Both the position numbers and the translations under genes were made by a program. A stretch of 64,000 nucleotides of DNA from Chelydra serpentina (taxonomy: Eukaryota; Chordata; Testudines; Chelydridae): the NCBI GenBank assembly GCA_037349315.1, contig JBAIAC010000004.1, forward strand, positions 26,353,001 to 26,417,000. The letters are read 5' to 3'. The notes under the pieces were generated by a model. That model made no database searches and was not told where the DNA came from. It saw only the letters and a program-made list of their open reading frames with translations. Below are positions 35,501 through 46,744 of this stretch, piece by piece (position 1 is the stretch's first letter; every line of letters begins with the position of its first letter).

Positions 35501-36367
35501 ACATCCAAGCATTGCCATCAATTACTATGTGCTAGAGGTGGTCAGTCAGTTCACCTACCTCGGATCTACCATCATGGACAACCTCTCACTGGACCCTGAA
35601 ATCAACCATAGAATCGGCAAGGCCTTCACAATTTTGGCCAGTTTGTCACAGAGAGTATGGAACAACAACATACTGACCATCAACACAAAGGTCGCTGTGT
35701 ACCGTGCATGTGTGCTAAACACTCTTCTCTACGCCAGCGAAACTTGGACTCTCTACGCTTTGCAAGAAAAGAGACTGAACGCCTTCCACATGCGCTGCCT
35801 CCGTCGCATACTCGGGATCACTTGGAGTGATCGAATGACGAACAACGAGGTGTTGGAACGTGTCAAGATCTCCAGCATGTTCACTCTCCTCCGTCAACGC
35901 CGCCTCAGATGGCTTGGCCGTCTAAGTCTTATGGAAGATGGACGGATCCCCAAAGACCTGTTGTATGCTGAACTTGCCTCTGGAAACAGAGCTACAGGAC
36001 GGCCCCACCTTCGCTTCAAGGATGTCTGTAAGAGGGACCTGAAGACTGTTCAAATCGACATCAACAGCTGGGAAGAGCTCGCCCAGGACAGATGCAGATG
36101 GAGACACGCTCTGACCACTGGATTGAAAACTGGTGAAGACAAGCTGCGGCAGCTTGCCGAGGAAAAGTGGGTTCAGCGAAAAAGGAAGCAGCGGCTCCAA
36201 CCCACAGTTGACACCGCCTTCAAATGCAGCAAATGCAATCAAGACTGCCACTCTTGTGTGGGGCTCTATAGCCACAATAGACAATGCACAACCATCAACT
36301 AAACATTCCCCATGGGCGCATATCCATCGTCTCTCGAGACTAACGGACACCAACAACAACAACAACA
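32506..36367 (+). mobile_element. RTE-like non-LTR retrotransposon, apparently full length, with 12-bp target duplication
   Basis: The sequence actatctgacag occurs at 32494-32505 and again at 36368-36379, bracketing 3.86 kb. The element has a 5' region of about 0.5 kb, one long coding region (33052-36302), a very short 3' UTR containing 'catcgtctctcgagactaac', and a tail of AAC triplets at about 36348-36369. A triplet tail, a single ORF with APE endonuclease and RT, and a short 3' UTR fit the RTE superfamily or a close relative such as RTE-X; the exact clade is inferred. The reading is clearly distinct from CR1. Confidence 0.85.
33052..36302 (+). pseudogene. RTE-like polyprotein: APE endonuclease, reverse transcriptase, C-terminal zinc finger; one frameshift
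   Basis: The protein would nick the target and reverse transcribe the element's RNA. Endonuclease motifs: LRVGCWNVRTM (from about 33136), ALQETRLP, LLGDFNARVGADHDF and, after a frameshift near 33735-33760, DCDSDHSLL. RT motifs: NYRGISLLSVVGK, CGFRAGRSTTDM, FIDLTKAFD, SGVKQGCVLAP and LFADDAAL. The C-terminal domain has FTYLGSTIMD, LYASETWTL and RCLRRILGITW. A final Cys/His finger reads CSKC...GLYSHNRQC. The second frame (33762-36302, 846 codons) has no stop, so the copy is young but broken once inside the endonuclease. Confidence 0.87.
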
Positions 36368-36868
36368 ACTATCTGACAGAGATGATTTCCCCCTGCCCCT
36401 GTGCTGCCCCCCACTGTTGAGAACAAGTTACCTCAAGACTACTGAATCCCAGGTACAAAGTATTCTCTGTCTTAACCATTAAGATGTTTCTCTTGTTGTT
36501 AAAAATAAAATCTCAGTATAAAGAGACCTGAAAGTATTATTTCCTGTGGTTAATTTTACAAGTAAAGCAGGACACAGATGAAGTTTTGCTACAAGGGGGG
36601 AAAATATCATGGAAGCACAGCTGGTATTAGATAGCTCCTCAGTGTGAGTCTGCCTCAGAGAGTTCATTTTAAGAGGTTAGTCACAGAGGTACCAGCAGTG
36701 TCTCTTGCTTTTGACGTAATGATTGTTTCCTGCAACAAAAATATCTGTCTATGGCAATTTTCTTCTCTAAACTGGGATTTGGCTGTTCTGCGTATAATGT
36801 ATAAAACCAAATAAAAAGCAGTTGCACTGCATCGAAATTAGCGCAGCAAGTTGCATATGTATATATAT

Positions 36869-37411
36869 ATTCCTGGGGGAATTCTGTGCCAAAAATTTCA
36901 AAATTCTGCATATTTTGTCAAAATAACACAATATAATCACACCAGTTTCAAATATTTTGGTAATTTATTTGAAAATACCTGTCAGCAACTATGTCTGTAA
37001 CAATACAGACAACAAAAAAGATTCAGGAAATGTTTTTTGACAAATAGATTCCTTACTAGGCATATTAATACAGAACTCTGTGTAATAATTCATTTAAACT
37101 ACAATGCAGTAAAGTATTTCCTGCCCCCCTCGGAAGCAGTGAACCCTTCTGAACCCCAGTCTATGCATTCCCCCCCCACAACCCTATGCACCCCTCTCTG
37201 TCTGTCCCCCTCATATCCAGTGCCCCCTCTCTATCTGTGCCTGGCTGCTACAGCTGGCTGTCCTTTTTCTGAAACCATAGCAGCCCTTGGTGGTCTAAAG
37301 GCATAATTATGGTGCTTCTCCAGCAGAATGTATTTTCTGCAGAGAAAAAAAAAATCTACAGGGAACATGAATTCTGTGCATGTGCATTGGCGCAGATTTC
37401 CCCCAAGTGTA
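36869..37411. mobile_element. TIR element with ATTCCTGGGGGAATTCTG ends, copy 1
   Basis: The left end TATTCCTGGGGGAATTCTG mirrors the right-end 'cgcagatttcccccaagtg'. The interior is AT-rich on the left and C-rich in the middle, with no transposase. It belongs with 40372-41790, which has better preserved ends. Confidence 0.55.
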
Positions 37412-37569
37412 GTATATAGTATCTTAAGATTTCTGGTGTATATTGTTTTCTCAAGGTGGAGTTCTGTTCTCAGATCCACCTGTGCTACAGTAATATCTCT
37501 ATAAATAGAATAATATGTGTGCTTCACAGGTACTGTGTAAAATCTGCCAATTCCCCCACACCTTGTGAT

Positions 37570-38225
37570 TCATAGATTTTAAGGTAAGAAGGGTTATTAT
37601 GATCATCTAGTCCAGCGGTTCCCAAACTTCATTGTACTGTGACCCACTTCTGACAACAAAAATTACTGCAGGACCCCAGGTGGGGGGACTGGAGCCTGAG
37701 CCCACCCATAGCCCCGCCACCCTGGTCTGGGGGGCCAAACATGAAGCCCAAGGGCATCTGCCCTGGGCAGGGGGCATGTAACCTTGGCGCACCTGCCCAG
37801 GGCTGAAGCCCTTAGGATTCGGCCTCAGCCTGGGCCCCATCCAATCTAGCACCAGCCCTGGTGACCCCATTAAAATGTTCCGACTGTCCCGACCCACAGT
37901 TTGAGAACCCCAATCTAGTCTGACCTCCTGTTAACCACATCCCATACAGCCTCACCCAATAATTCCTGCATCAACCTCTGTTTGAGCTATAGCATATCTT
38001 TTAGAAAGATAGCCAGTCTTGACTTCAAGACTCCAAATGATGCAGAAACTATCACATCCTTTGTTAAGTTGTTTCAGTGGTTATTTAACCTCACGGTTAA
38101 AAATGTGGCACCTTATTTCCAATGTGAATTTGTCTAGTTTCAACTTCCAGCTGAGGGAGTGCCTTTTGATGAAGTGCCTATCTTCAGATCTGGTAACCTT
38201 CATGTCTGAAATGACTGCGCCCTAG
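37570..38225 (-). mobile_element. L3/CR1-like 3' fragment, interrupted by a hAT
   Basis: Plus-strand phrases 'gattcatagattttaaggt', 'atcatctagtctgacctcct', 'tagaaagatagccagtcttg' and 'tttcagtggttatttaacc' are the reverse complement of a CR1/L3 3' end. The copy at 44238-45165 shares them. It is split at 37612/37913 by the hAT described next. Confidence 0.7.
37613..37912. mobile_element. hAT MITE with perfect 8-bp target duplication
   Basis: The element starts CAGCGGTTCCCAAACTT and ends CAGTTTGAGAACCCCA. The duplication atctagtc is present at 37605-37612 and 37913-37920. The 300-bp interior is GC-rich. It lies in the 3' region of an old L3/CR1 copy, so it is younger than that copy. Confidence 0.88.
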
Positions 38226-38229
38226 TGTG

Positions 38230-39137
38230 CTTAGACACAAAACAGATATCGCACACTAACTGAACAATAAGTTCAGATGAATTTGACATGGCTCCAGCAA
38301 TACGTGTCCATGGCAAACAGACGGGGGGAAGAGAGAAAAGGCCACTGGGAGTTGATAAAAACAAAGTAAGTATTTTTAATGAACACTTTTGAACAAATAA
38401 AATTTTTCATTTGGTTTGAACTTTTCCATAATGTTTTTTTTAAACAGAAACAGTTATTTCAGTGCGGTAATGTGACAGGACACACAGATCCCACACCAGA
38501 CAGGAAGAGGTTAAGGAGTTGCTACAGGCTTGAGTAGCCCTGCTCTGCCACACCTGCCCTGCATATCAGCACTGGAGGAAGAGTTCCAACAGGGAGAAGC
38601 CCAGCTCAGTAGGAGGCAGCTCTAGGATGAGGACAGATCTCTAGTTCCTCCGGCTCCCAGTGAGAGGCCTGATGGAGGGCACAGCCTGCTCCCATGCCTA
38701 CGGACAATCTAAGCACCCTGACGTCCAGCCCAGCTTTCTTATAAACAATCACCTTGAAACACTTTATGCGGGTTGATCAAGTGACATTGAACTGGATTGC
38801 AGCTTGCTCAAGGCCCACCAGAAGGAAGAGGAGGTGGTGTCTCATTTGGAACCGATTGTTTCTTTTCTTCCCTGCCTTCACCATTATTTTTGTTTCCTCT
38901 GAACCCTAGAAGTGATAAACTCTAGAGGGATGCAACTGGAGGGATAAGTTTCTCTCCTTGGGTTGATGATGCCAACTGCCCCAAATCAGACGAGAGCCTG
39001 AGTAAGTGCCTGACCCTCTCACCCCACAAGGGGGTGCTGCAGAGGGACTAGATCCTTGATGAGCAAAATAAAACATTTTCATTTTTTTTACTCACTTTCC
39101 TCCCCTCCATCTTTATTCCAGTGACAAAAAAACATAA

Positions 39138-39171
<34 letters not shown>

Positions 39172-39720
39172 TTGTGTGTGTGTGGTGGTGTTGTGGTTGT
39201 GGTTCCCTGGGAAACTAAACAATTATTTTAATCAAAAGTTCCTTCTTTTTTGGCCCAAAATGAAAGCTTTCTCCCCCAAATATCTGTCTCTGTTTCTCTG
39301 ATCAGTGGTCTCCACAGGGCTGGCGCTCCCCAAGCACGTATTAAATCCCACAATAGTCCCTTTGTGTGGGGAGCAGGAGTTGATTAGAGATTCCCCAGGC
39401 TACACTGCTCCTCTCCCCGTCCCCAGCTCCTGTATGGGTGTGTCTGCAGACCGGGACCATATGCTGCTGCCCTGTGTGCTGCTATGGTGCCTGCTGAAGT
39501 AATTGCTGAGTGACATGGCAAAGTTTCCTACAACAAAGAAAGAAACAAAGCAGCCCTCCCAAGAAACACTCGGTAGAGGATTGCAGACTACCTCCGGGAA
39601 AGTTTCCTAGAGATCTCTATGGAGGATTCACCGTGCGCATAAACAAACCTTTCCGCAGGGCCCCCTCTTCCTAGCTGTACAGGGAAGTGAGAAGAAGATA
39701 GCAACTGAATCTGTGTTGGT
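38230..39720. other. No gene recognised; TG microsatellite
   Basis: The only structured feature is a (TG)n run at about 39139-39175 that degenerates into GGT/GTT repeats to 39202. I recognise no coding sequence or transposon end. Confidence 0.5.
39139..39202. repeat. (TG)n microsatellite with degenerate end
   Basis: About fifteen perfect TG units, then interrupted TG, GGTGGTGTTG and GGTTGTGG variants. Confidence 0.9.
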
Positions 39721-39745
39721 TATTTCATTACTTCTTGTAGCCCAA

Positions 39746-40330
39746 TTAAAAAAGAAGTACATGACCAGATGTGTCCCTGCAGTAGCGAAGCAGAGTACTT
39801 ACCAGAGGTTCCCTTCCCTGCATCAGGCTCACTAGAGCTGGACTGCTGGGACTGGCTAGAGTGCTCTGGAGACAAAAAGAGGTCCTGGCTCCACCGGATC
39901 TCCCTGTTGCCTGCCCTCCATCCTCCTCCGCCTTCACTTCCTTGAAGTATCCATGGGGCTCGTGGCGGTGGAGGCAGGGTTGCCACTGAGGATGGCGTGC
40001 AGCTCCATGTAGAAGCGGCATGTCTGTGGCACCGGAGTGGCTATTTGTCTCCCTTGGCTTCTGGTACACCTTCCTCACCACCTTGATTTTTACATGGTTC
40101 TGCAGCATGTCCCTGTCATAGCCCTCCGCCATGCCCTGAGTGATCTGCCCATAGACATCAACATTCCTGCGGCTGGAGCAGAGCTGTGTCTGCACCGCCT
40201 CCTCTCCTCACAGACCCAGGAGATCCACCACATCCCCTGTACTCTAGGCAGGGGGGCGTTTGCTGCATGGAGTTGGCATGGTCAGCTGGGCAGTTGCTCT
40301 CCATGATGAGCAAACAGGAAGAGCAATTTC
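39746..40330 (-). pseudogene. Myb/SANT-like DNA-binding protein fragment, transposon-derived
   Basis: On the minus strand the frame 39746-40195 reads VQTQLCSSRRNVDVYGQITQ, then GYDRDMLQNHVKIKVVRKVY and KPRETNSHSGA. It matches my memory of the Myb/SANT-like (Myb_DNA-bind_4) proteins abundant in turtle and bird genomes, many derived from the Myb-like gene of PIF/Harbinger transposons. Such domains have three helices that bind transposon ends. The upstream part near 40250-40300 reads MESNCPADHANSMQQTPP in another frame. The downstream part loses the expected CRFYKELD-type helix to a frame change, so this is a decayed copy. Confidence 0.65.
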
Positions 40331-40371
40331 AAAACTTCTTGAGTCTTTAAAGGGGGATGGGCATTCACTTT

Positions 40372-41790
40372 TTATTCCTGAGGGAATTCTGCACCAAAAA
40401 GAAACAAAAATGTATGTGCACAATGTTTTCAAATTCTGCAAAACTCTGCAAATTTTGTCAATAAATAAATGTGGAGGCTCCAGCATGGTAGTGGGGAGCA
40501 CAGGTGGGAGATCACCCTGCAGCCCCTCTCAGGACACAGACTCGGTGGTGAGGCTGCACCCGACTCTTGACACAGCGCAAGGGCTGGGCTTGCTCCAGAA
40601 ACACCCTGGGCCCTTCCCCTTCCCGACAGGGGCACCAAGATAGCAAGTAAGAGGGACAGAGTTTTGCACGGATGCCCATCCCTGGCTCCCCAACCAGGTG
40701 TGGGGCAAGCAGGCTCAGCTTGGCAGGATCCAAGTGTGGAGGGACTTGGTGTGGGGTGAGAAGGTTCTGTGTGGGCAGCTCAGTGGGGGGTCTGGGAGCG
40801 GGAGGATGTGGATGCACAGGGGCTCATTTGGAGGTTCCGGGGGCAGGGGCAATGGGACTCTGCTGGGGGGTCCAGGTGAAGGTGATTGGGGCTCAGCAGG
40901 GGATATCTGGGTGGGGGAAGCTCAGTGGGGGTGTCCGGGTCCTGGGGGCTTGATGGGGGTCCAGATGCAACTGGTTGGGACTCAGTGGGGTGGGGGACCA
41001 GGTGTGGGGGGCTGGTCATGGTGGTTCAGGTGCAGGAGAGGTGTGGCTCATTTGGTGGGGGTTCAAATTTGGGGAGCTCAGCAGGGGGTGGTCTGGGTGC
41101 AGGGGTGGGAGTCTGGATGCAGGGGGGAGGGGCTCGGTGGGGGTCCAGATGTAACAGGGGTGGGGCTTGGCAGGGGGGCTTGGGTGCTGGGGGGATCCAG
41201 ATGCAGGGGTCAGGCTTGGCAGGGTGGGAGTTTGAGTATGAGAGGCTCAGTGGGAGGGGCGGGTTTTCTGGATGTGTGTGGGGTGAGTCTCAGCGGGGGG
41301 TGAGGTTGGGGTATGGAGGTCTGGATGCACGGGGGGTTGGGCGGACAGGGGAACAGCTCTCCACACAGTGACCCCACCCCATGGCTGAGGACCAATGGGG
41401 GCAGGAAGTGTGTGGAGGGGCGCAGAGCTTCCTGTAGCTGAGGGAGGTTTCTGGGGGGTGGGTCTGATCTGGCCCTGGCTGCTCCTTGGAGGGGAAGAGG
41501 AAGTCCTGTCCTCTTCTGTCCCCATCCCAGCCAGGAGTAGCAGCTGAGCCCCGCACAGGATAGGAGCCACTGGCTGGGGCATCCCCAACCCTGCCCCCCT
41601 GTGGTGACTTACACCTCTGATGGCTGCTCTGGGCTACCAAAAAATGCACTTGCTCTGCTGGGGAGGGGTGCGTGATCACTCTTGTGGCTTCCCTTTGCTT
41701 CCCAGTCAGAAAATCATTTTTCTTCAGGGAAGCAAAGAAATCTGTGGGGGACATGAATTCTGTGTGCGCGCACCATTCCCCCAGGAGTAA
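40372..41790. mobile_element. TIR element with TTATTCCTGAGGGAATTCTG ends, copy 2
   Basis: The left end TTATTCCTGAGGGAATTCTG and the right end, reverse complemented, TTACTCCTGGGGGAATGGTG agree at 16 of 20 positions. The end sequences match the copy at 36869. The interior is mostly a guanine-rich minisatellite. Whether the adjacent Myb-like fragment belongs to the same transposon family is unknown. Confidence 0.65.
40690..41350. repeat. G-rich irregular minisatellite
   Basis: Variants of GCTCAGTGGGGGTCCAG and GGTGCAGGGG recur many times with spacings of roughly 40-60 bp. Repeated G runs suggest quadruplex potential on the plus strand (inference). The 40698-41371 open frames come from the repeat and have glycine-rich compositions with no domain. 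Confidence 0.75.
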
Positions 41791-41889
41791 CCTGTGTACC
41801 TGGCTGCAGTGCAGCAGAGTTCAAAACGGTGATCAGAATGGTCTCAGTGGGCATTGTGGGACACCTCCTGGAGGCCATTTAGGGCGACA

Positions 41890-42087
41890 TAAGCAATGCA
41901 GTGTCTACACTTACACTGCATCACTATAACTATGTCACAAAAAGCTCTATGCCTCTCATACAGGTGGATTTATTAGACTGGTGTAGGAGGAGAGTTAAAG
42001 CAGTGGGAGGAACATTGTACACCTGCATAGTTAGTTCAGCGTAAGCTGCCTTATGTCGACTTATCTTTCTAGTGTAGACATGCCCCA
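41890..42087. mobile_element. Partial Harbinger-like MITE
   Basis: The right end TAGTGTAGACATGCCCC is the reverse complement of GGGGCATGTCTACACTA, the end pattern of the 295-bp MITEs in this window. The interior 'cagtgtctacacttacactg' is palindromic. I cannot locate the left terminus. Confidence 0.4.
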
Positions 42088-42611
42088 ACTTCCAAGTTAA
42101 AAGTCACCTACTCCTGCATAAGGGTGTGGATGAGGACAAGAGGGAGACAAAATATGCATTTTATTCCTCAAAGGAACTGGCTACCTATTTCTGTGAAAAA
42201 AAGAACATGAACCAAAAAGAAATTTAGAAAGACCAAGTGATCTATCAAGTTCTTATTATATCAGTGACTGGTATGGCAAGAAAGCCCCCTCCTCTGCATC
42301 ACAGTTCAGGTTTGATTCCAGGCATCTGCTCTGACACTTGATTAGATGACTCATTAAGTGCAGTGAGTTTCTGGCAGCAGAGGTGCACTGTTTTTTTTCC
42401 TTGGCAATACACATTATAGAGAATAAGTGGGCTTAAAGAAAGTGTGTGCGTCAATGGATTCTGCCTGCTCTGAAAAAAAAATCATTTATTCCTTGTGGTT
42501 GTTTACAATAAGTTCTTGGAAGTGTTTGTTCTCTATCCTTACTGACTCTCTCCCCCTCCATCCTGGACTTATAGGGAAAATGTTAGTTACTGTAAGATTG
42601 CTCATTTTTAA

Positions 42612-42655
42612 ACACACACACACACACACACAATCACAATCACAATCACAAAAAC
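42612..42655. repeat. (CA)n microsatellite grading into (CACAAT)n
   Basis: About ten CA units are followed by three CACAAT-type units. Confidence 0.88.
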
Positions 42656-42873
42656 AATTCTATTAATAGAATTGATACAAAACTTTACGTTTAGGCCTAA
42701 ACTATTTGACAAGGTCACTTGAAATGTCAAATTGTAAATGTCATTGCTAAATATATAGTCATGCTTCAGTATCATGCTCTGAAAGGGCAAGGTGTGGGGA
42801 GCAATACGGTTGTACAGAAATATTTCAATCAGGGTCCTTGTAAAGCTCAGGAAATAGAGCCCTCAGTTGGGGG

Positions 42874-44000
42874 TTAGAATCGTAGGTCTGGATAGGACCT
42901 TGAGAGGTCTTCTAGGCCAGTTCCCTGCACTTGTGGCAGGACTAAGTATTATCTAGACCAGGGGTGGGCAAACTTTTTAGCCTGAGGACCATATTGGGGA
43001 ATAGAAATTGTATGGTGGGCCATGATGGCTCACAAAATTGGGGTTGGAGTGCGGGAGGGGGTGAGGGCTCTGGTTGGGGGTGCGGGCTCTGGGGTGGGAC
43101 TGGGGATGAGGAGTTTGGGGTGTAGGAGGGTGCTTTGGGCTGGGACTGAGGGGTCCAGAGGGGGATCAGGGCTGGGGCAGTGTTGCGGGAAGGGGTGCAG
43201 TTTCTGGCTGGGGGTGCAGGCTCTGGGTGGGGCTGGGGATGAGAGGTTTGGGGTGCAGGACGGTGCTCCATGCTGGGATCTAGGGGTTTGGAGAGCGGGA
43301 GGGGGATCAGGGCTGCGGCAATGGGTTGGGGCATAGGGAGAGGCTCAGGGGTGCAGGCTCCTAGCGGCGTTCACTTCAAGCAGCTCCCGGAAGCAGTGGC
43401 ATGTCCCATGTGGTGTGGCCCCCAATCTGGTGCCCTGACTTGAGCGCCATAAGGGGGCTGAGCTGCATGGTGCGGCCTCTGACCCGGGTCCCCAGCGGGA
43501 GCTCACGGGCTGGCTTAAAATGGCTCGTGGGCTGTAGTTTGCCCACCCCTGATCTAGACCATCCCTGACAGGTGTTTGTCTAATCTGCTCTTAAAAACCT
43601 CCAGTGAGGGAGATTCCACAACCTCTCTAGGCAATTTATTCCAGTGGTTAACTACCCTGACAGTTAGGGCATTTTTCTTAATGTCCAACCTAAACCTCCC
43701 TTGCTGCAATTGAAGCCCATTGCTTCTTGTCTATTCTCAGAAGTTAGCAAGAACAATTTTTCTCCCTCCTCCTTGTAACAACATTTTATGTACTTGAAAA
43801 CTGTTATCATGTCCCCCCTGAGTCTTCTCTTCTCCAGACTAAACATACCCAGTTGTTTCAATCTTTCCTCATAGGTCATGTTTTCTAGGCCTTTAATAAT
43901 TTTTTTTTGCTCTCCTCTGGACTTTCTCCAATTTGTCCACATCTTTCCTGAAAAGTGCTACCCAGAATTGGACACAATACTCCAGCTGAGGCCTAATCAG
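42874..44000 (-). mobile_element. CR1 3' fragment, interrupted by a hAT
   Basis: The reverse complement reads as a CR1 C-terminus, with the frame KGLENMTYEERLKQLGMFSL and EKRRLRGDMITVFKY at 43664-43942. A 3' UTR follows that contains 'ggtcttctaggccagttccc' (plus strand) and ends near 42874. The hAT at 42959-43551 sits inside the UTR. The 5' end is truncated near 44000. Confidence 0.82.
42959..43551. mobile_element. hAT MITE with perfect 8-bp target duplication
   Basis: The ends CAGGGGTGGGCAAACTTTTT and GTAGTTTGCCCACCCCTG are inverted repeats. The duplication atctagac is exact at 42951-42958 and 43552-43559 and matches the nTCTAGAn preference known for many hAT elements. The 593-bp interior contains a G-rich minisatellite (about 43030-43330). 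It interrupts a CR1 3' UTR. Confidence 0.92.
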
Positions 44001-44237
44001 TGTGGAGTAAAGTGAAAAAATTAGATTTAGTAGTAGTTTTTGATGACTCCTGTTAATAGTATTAAGGTCCACAAACTACCAGTATGATTTTATTTCCAGT
44101 GGCCAGTATCAAAGCATAATATTAACAACCTTGTAACATATTACCCTGGATCCTACATCTCTCTGTGCTGCCACGGTGTATATAACTGGATGATTATGCT
44201 GACAGCTATCGGCTGGATCACAGGGACGTTTCATGGA

Positions 44238-45165
44238 GTTTAATGGGCAGATGGGACCATTAGATCATCTAGTCTGATCTCCTATATATGACAGGCCACT
44301 GAATTTCACCCACATGTCTCTGTCTTGAGCTCAATAACTTATGCTTGACTAAAGTATATCTTCCAGAAAGGCATCCAGTCTTGATTTGAAGTATCAAGAG
44401 ATGGAGAATCCACCACTTTTCTTTGTAATTCGTTCCAGTGGTTAATCACTCTCACTTAAAAACTGTAATCAAGTCACCTCCCAATCTTCTTTCTGATAAG
44501 CTAAACAGATCAAGCTCTTTAAGTCCATCAGACCTGGCCTACACCTAAAAATTAGGTCAACCTAGTTACATCGCTCGGGGCTGCGAAAAATTTTATGACC
44601 TGTGCAATGTAGTTACATTGACCTAACCCTCACTGGAGACACAGCTAGGTTGAGGGAGAATTCTTCCATTGACCAAGCTACTGCCTCTCAGAGACGTGGA
44701 TTAACTGCATTGATGGAAAAATCCTTTCCTTTGACGTAGGAAACATCTACACAACAGTGTTACAATGGCACCATTGCAGGGCCTTAGCTGTGCTGCTGTA
44801 GCCACTGTAGTGTAGACACAGCCACACAGTAAGGCATTTTCTCCAGCCCTCCAACCTCTTGAAATTTCTCAACATCTTTTTGATAATGGGGACACCAGTA
44901 TCAAATGCAGTATTCTAGTATTGATCTCACCAATACTATATACAGAGGTAAAATCACCTCCCTACTCCTACTCCCGTTTATACATCCAAGGATCACATTA
45001 GCCCTTTATGTCCCAGCATCACACCAGGATCTCTTGTTCAGTTGGTTATCTGCTGTGACCCCTTAATCCTTTTCAGAGACATTGCTTTCCAGGATTCCCC
45101 AATCTGCAGAACCTGACACTATTACCATTTCGTAGGCATGTTCCTCTTTCAACTCAAAGTCTTAG
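44238..45165 (-). mobile_element. L3/CR1-like 3' fragment, interrupted by a MITE
   Basis: The plus strand shows 'ttagatcatctagtctgatc', 'ttccagaaaggcatccagtc', 'tcgttccagtggttaatcac', then after the MITE 'aaggcattttctccagccct' and 'aggatcacattagccc'. These are reverse-complement L3/CR1 phrases in order. It is heavily decayed. Confidence 0.7.
44531..44823. mobile_element. Harbinger-like MITE (diverged)
   Basis: The left end GACCTGGCCTACACCT and the right end, reverse complemented, GGCTGTGTCTACACT resemble the GGGC..GTCTACACT ends of the other MITEs. Its 293-bp length matches them closely. It interrupts the L3/CR1 fragment at 44238-45165. Confidence 0.6.
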
Positions 45166-45666
45166 CAGTCTGTCTCTTTGGAGCTGAAAGACCAGAGTTC
45201 TAGCCCAGCTCCCCTGGTCTACTAATAGTGTGTCTGATGTCAGCAGCACATGGATTTGTTTCAGACAGGTGCCTGTACAGTGTTCTTGTCTGAATCACAC
45301 AGATTCATTATAATGCCGGTCTCCTTCCTACTTGTACTGCCCTGTAAGGCTTTGTTTATACATCTTCCTAATGGGCTCTCACTAGTATAACCTAAGCCTC
45401 ATTTTTCTTCCCATTTGATTTTCTAAGGAGACTCAGCTGTCATTTTTCATATCAGAAGAGAGGCTGGAGGAAAAAAAATCTGACCTAGATCCTAGGGATT
45501 CCCAATGGCTTTCTCAGTGCCTGGGGGTGAAGGCCTCCTGCTCTAGCAGCCAGTCCTCTGTGCATCCTCACACTATGTACCCGTTCTCCTGAAACATTCC
45601 AGGTGGAAAGCCATGAAGGACTTGTTGATTGTATCACACACGCACGCACACTCCTACACTCTAATC

Positions 45667-45988
45667 CAGGGGTCTCAAACACGCAGCCCGCGGGCCACAT
45701 GCGGCCCACGGAGTTATTTCCTGTGGCCTGCCATAGGCACCAACTCCACTGGCAGCCAAGCTCCAAACATTACTGAGTGTTTATATTTTAGTAAAACCCC
45801 TCTTCGCATTGCAGTTTTTAAAAAGTTAATACATTGACTTTTAATAGAATACTATATTAGTCTTCATTTTTTTTCATTTTTGACTATACTTTTGTATCAG
45901 TATATGAAAAGGTTTCAGTGATGTGGCCCTCAGGCCAATTTACTAGTTCCCATGTGGCCCTTGTGGTGATTTGAGTTTGAGAGCCCTG
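45667..45988. mobile_element. hAT MITE with perfect 8-bp target duplication
   Basis: The ends CAGGGGTCTCAAAC and GTTTGAGAGCCCTG are inverted repeats. The duplication ctctaatc is exact at 45659-45666 and 45989-45996. The 322-bp element contains 'gcagcccgcgggccacatgc' near its left end and an AT-rich middle. Confidence 0.9.
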
Positions 45989-46744
45989 CTCTAATCTATA
46001 TATGCCCTTCACTTAGCTAGACTGCGCCCCATCACGGCAAACTGAGGAATGGCATCTTTTAGTGTAAAGGACAATATTTACAGAAATGTAAATACATGTG
46101 GCCAGATTGTTCAACCCTGCTCAGCATCCAACAGCTCCCATTGTTCTCAGTGCCTAACTGAGAGCTGACCTGAACCCTACAAAACAGAAGTGAGGTCTTG
46201 CTGCATATTTTGGACTCTATGAATGTATAATATTTAGGGTCCAGTGTATGGCTCCAAAAATATTGCCATAAATAAATGTTATTCCCATGAGTTTAGTTCA
46301 CTGATTATCAGCTCAGGCGCTTGGAACCAGGGATGATGCACTGAGTTGAACATATATTTTCCACTAGGGAATGTTTATTTCATGACCTAGAAACCAGTAT
46401 ATATTGCTAAACTGGTTTTATCTCCTAAATTGACGAGAAAGGTAAAAACTTTATATTGGAGAGCTCCCCTTGTGAAGAGAGGGTGCAGGTCAGTCAAATC
46501 CAGAACTTCCCCATCCTCCCCGTGTACCTGTGGCTATTAAGAAACTGAACACACAGCTGACTAAACATAACTTGTGTGTCACTCTGTACCCCACTGGCAA
46601 ACTTGGCAGCCGCATCTCTCACCAAAGGTCAAGTCACCTACTGAACAAGCTCAGAAAATGTACTTATAAAATGAGAGCAGACAGTGGATACACCTACACC
46701 GGCAAACCACGTTGATTGTTACAGGGATTAAGGAAGAGAATTGT

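Noticed and set aside
33884..36368. Minus-strand frames opposite the RTE-like LINE
   Set aside because: Antisense shadows of the real plus-strand coding sequence.
40698..41754. Long Gly-rich and Pro-rich frames on both strands
   Set aside because: They follow the G-rich minisatellite period, with no start context or domain.
39139..42655. CRISPR-like or regulatory arrays from repeated short units
   Set aside because: The repeats are microsatellites (TG, CA) and minisatellites without regular spacers; the genome is vertebrate.
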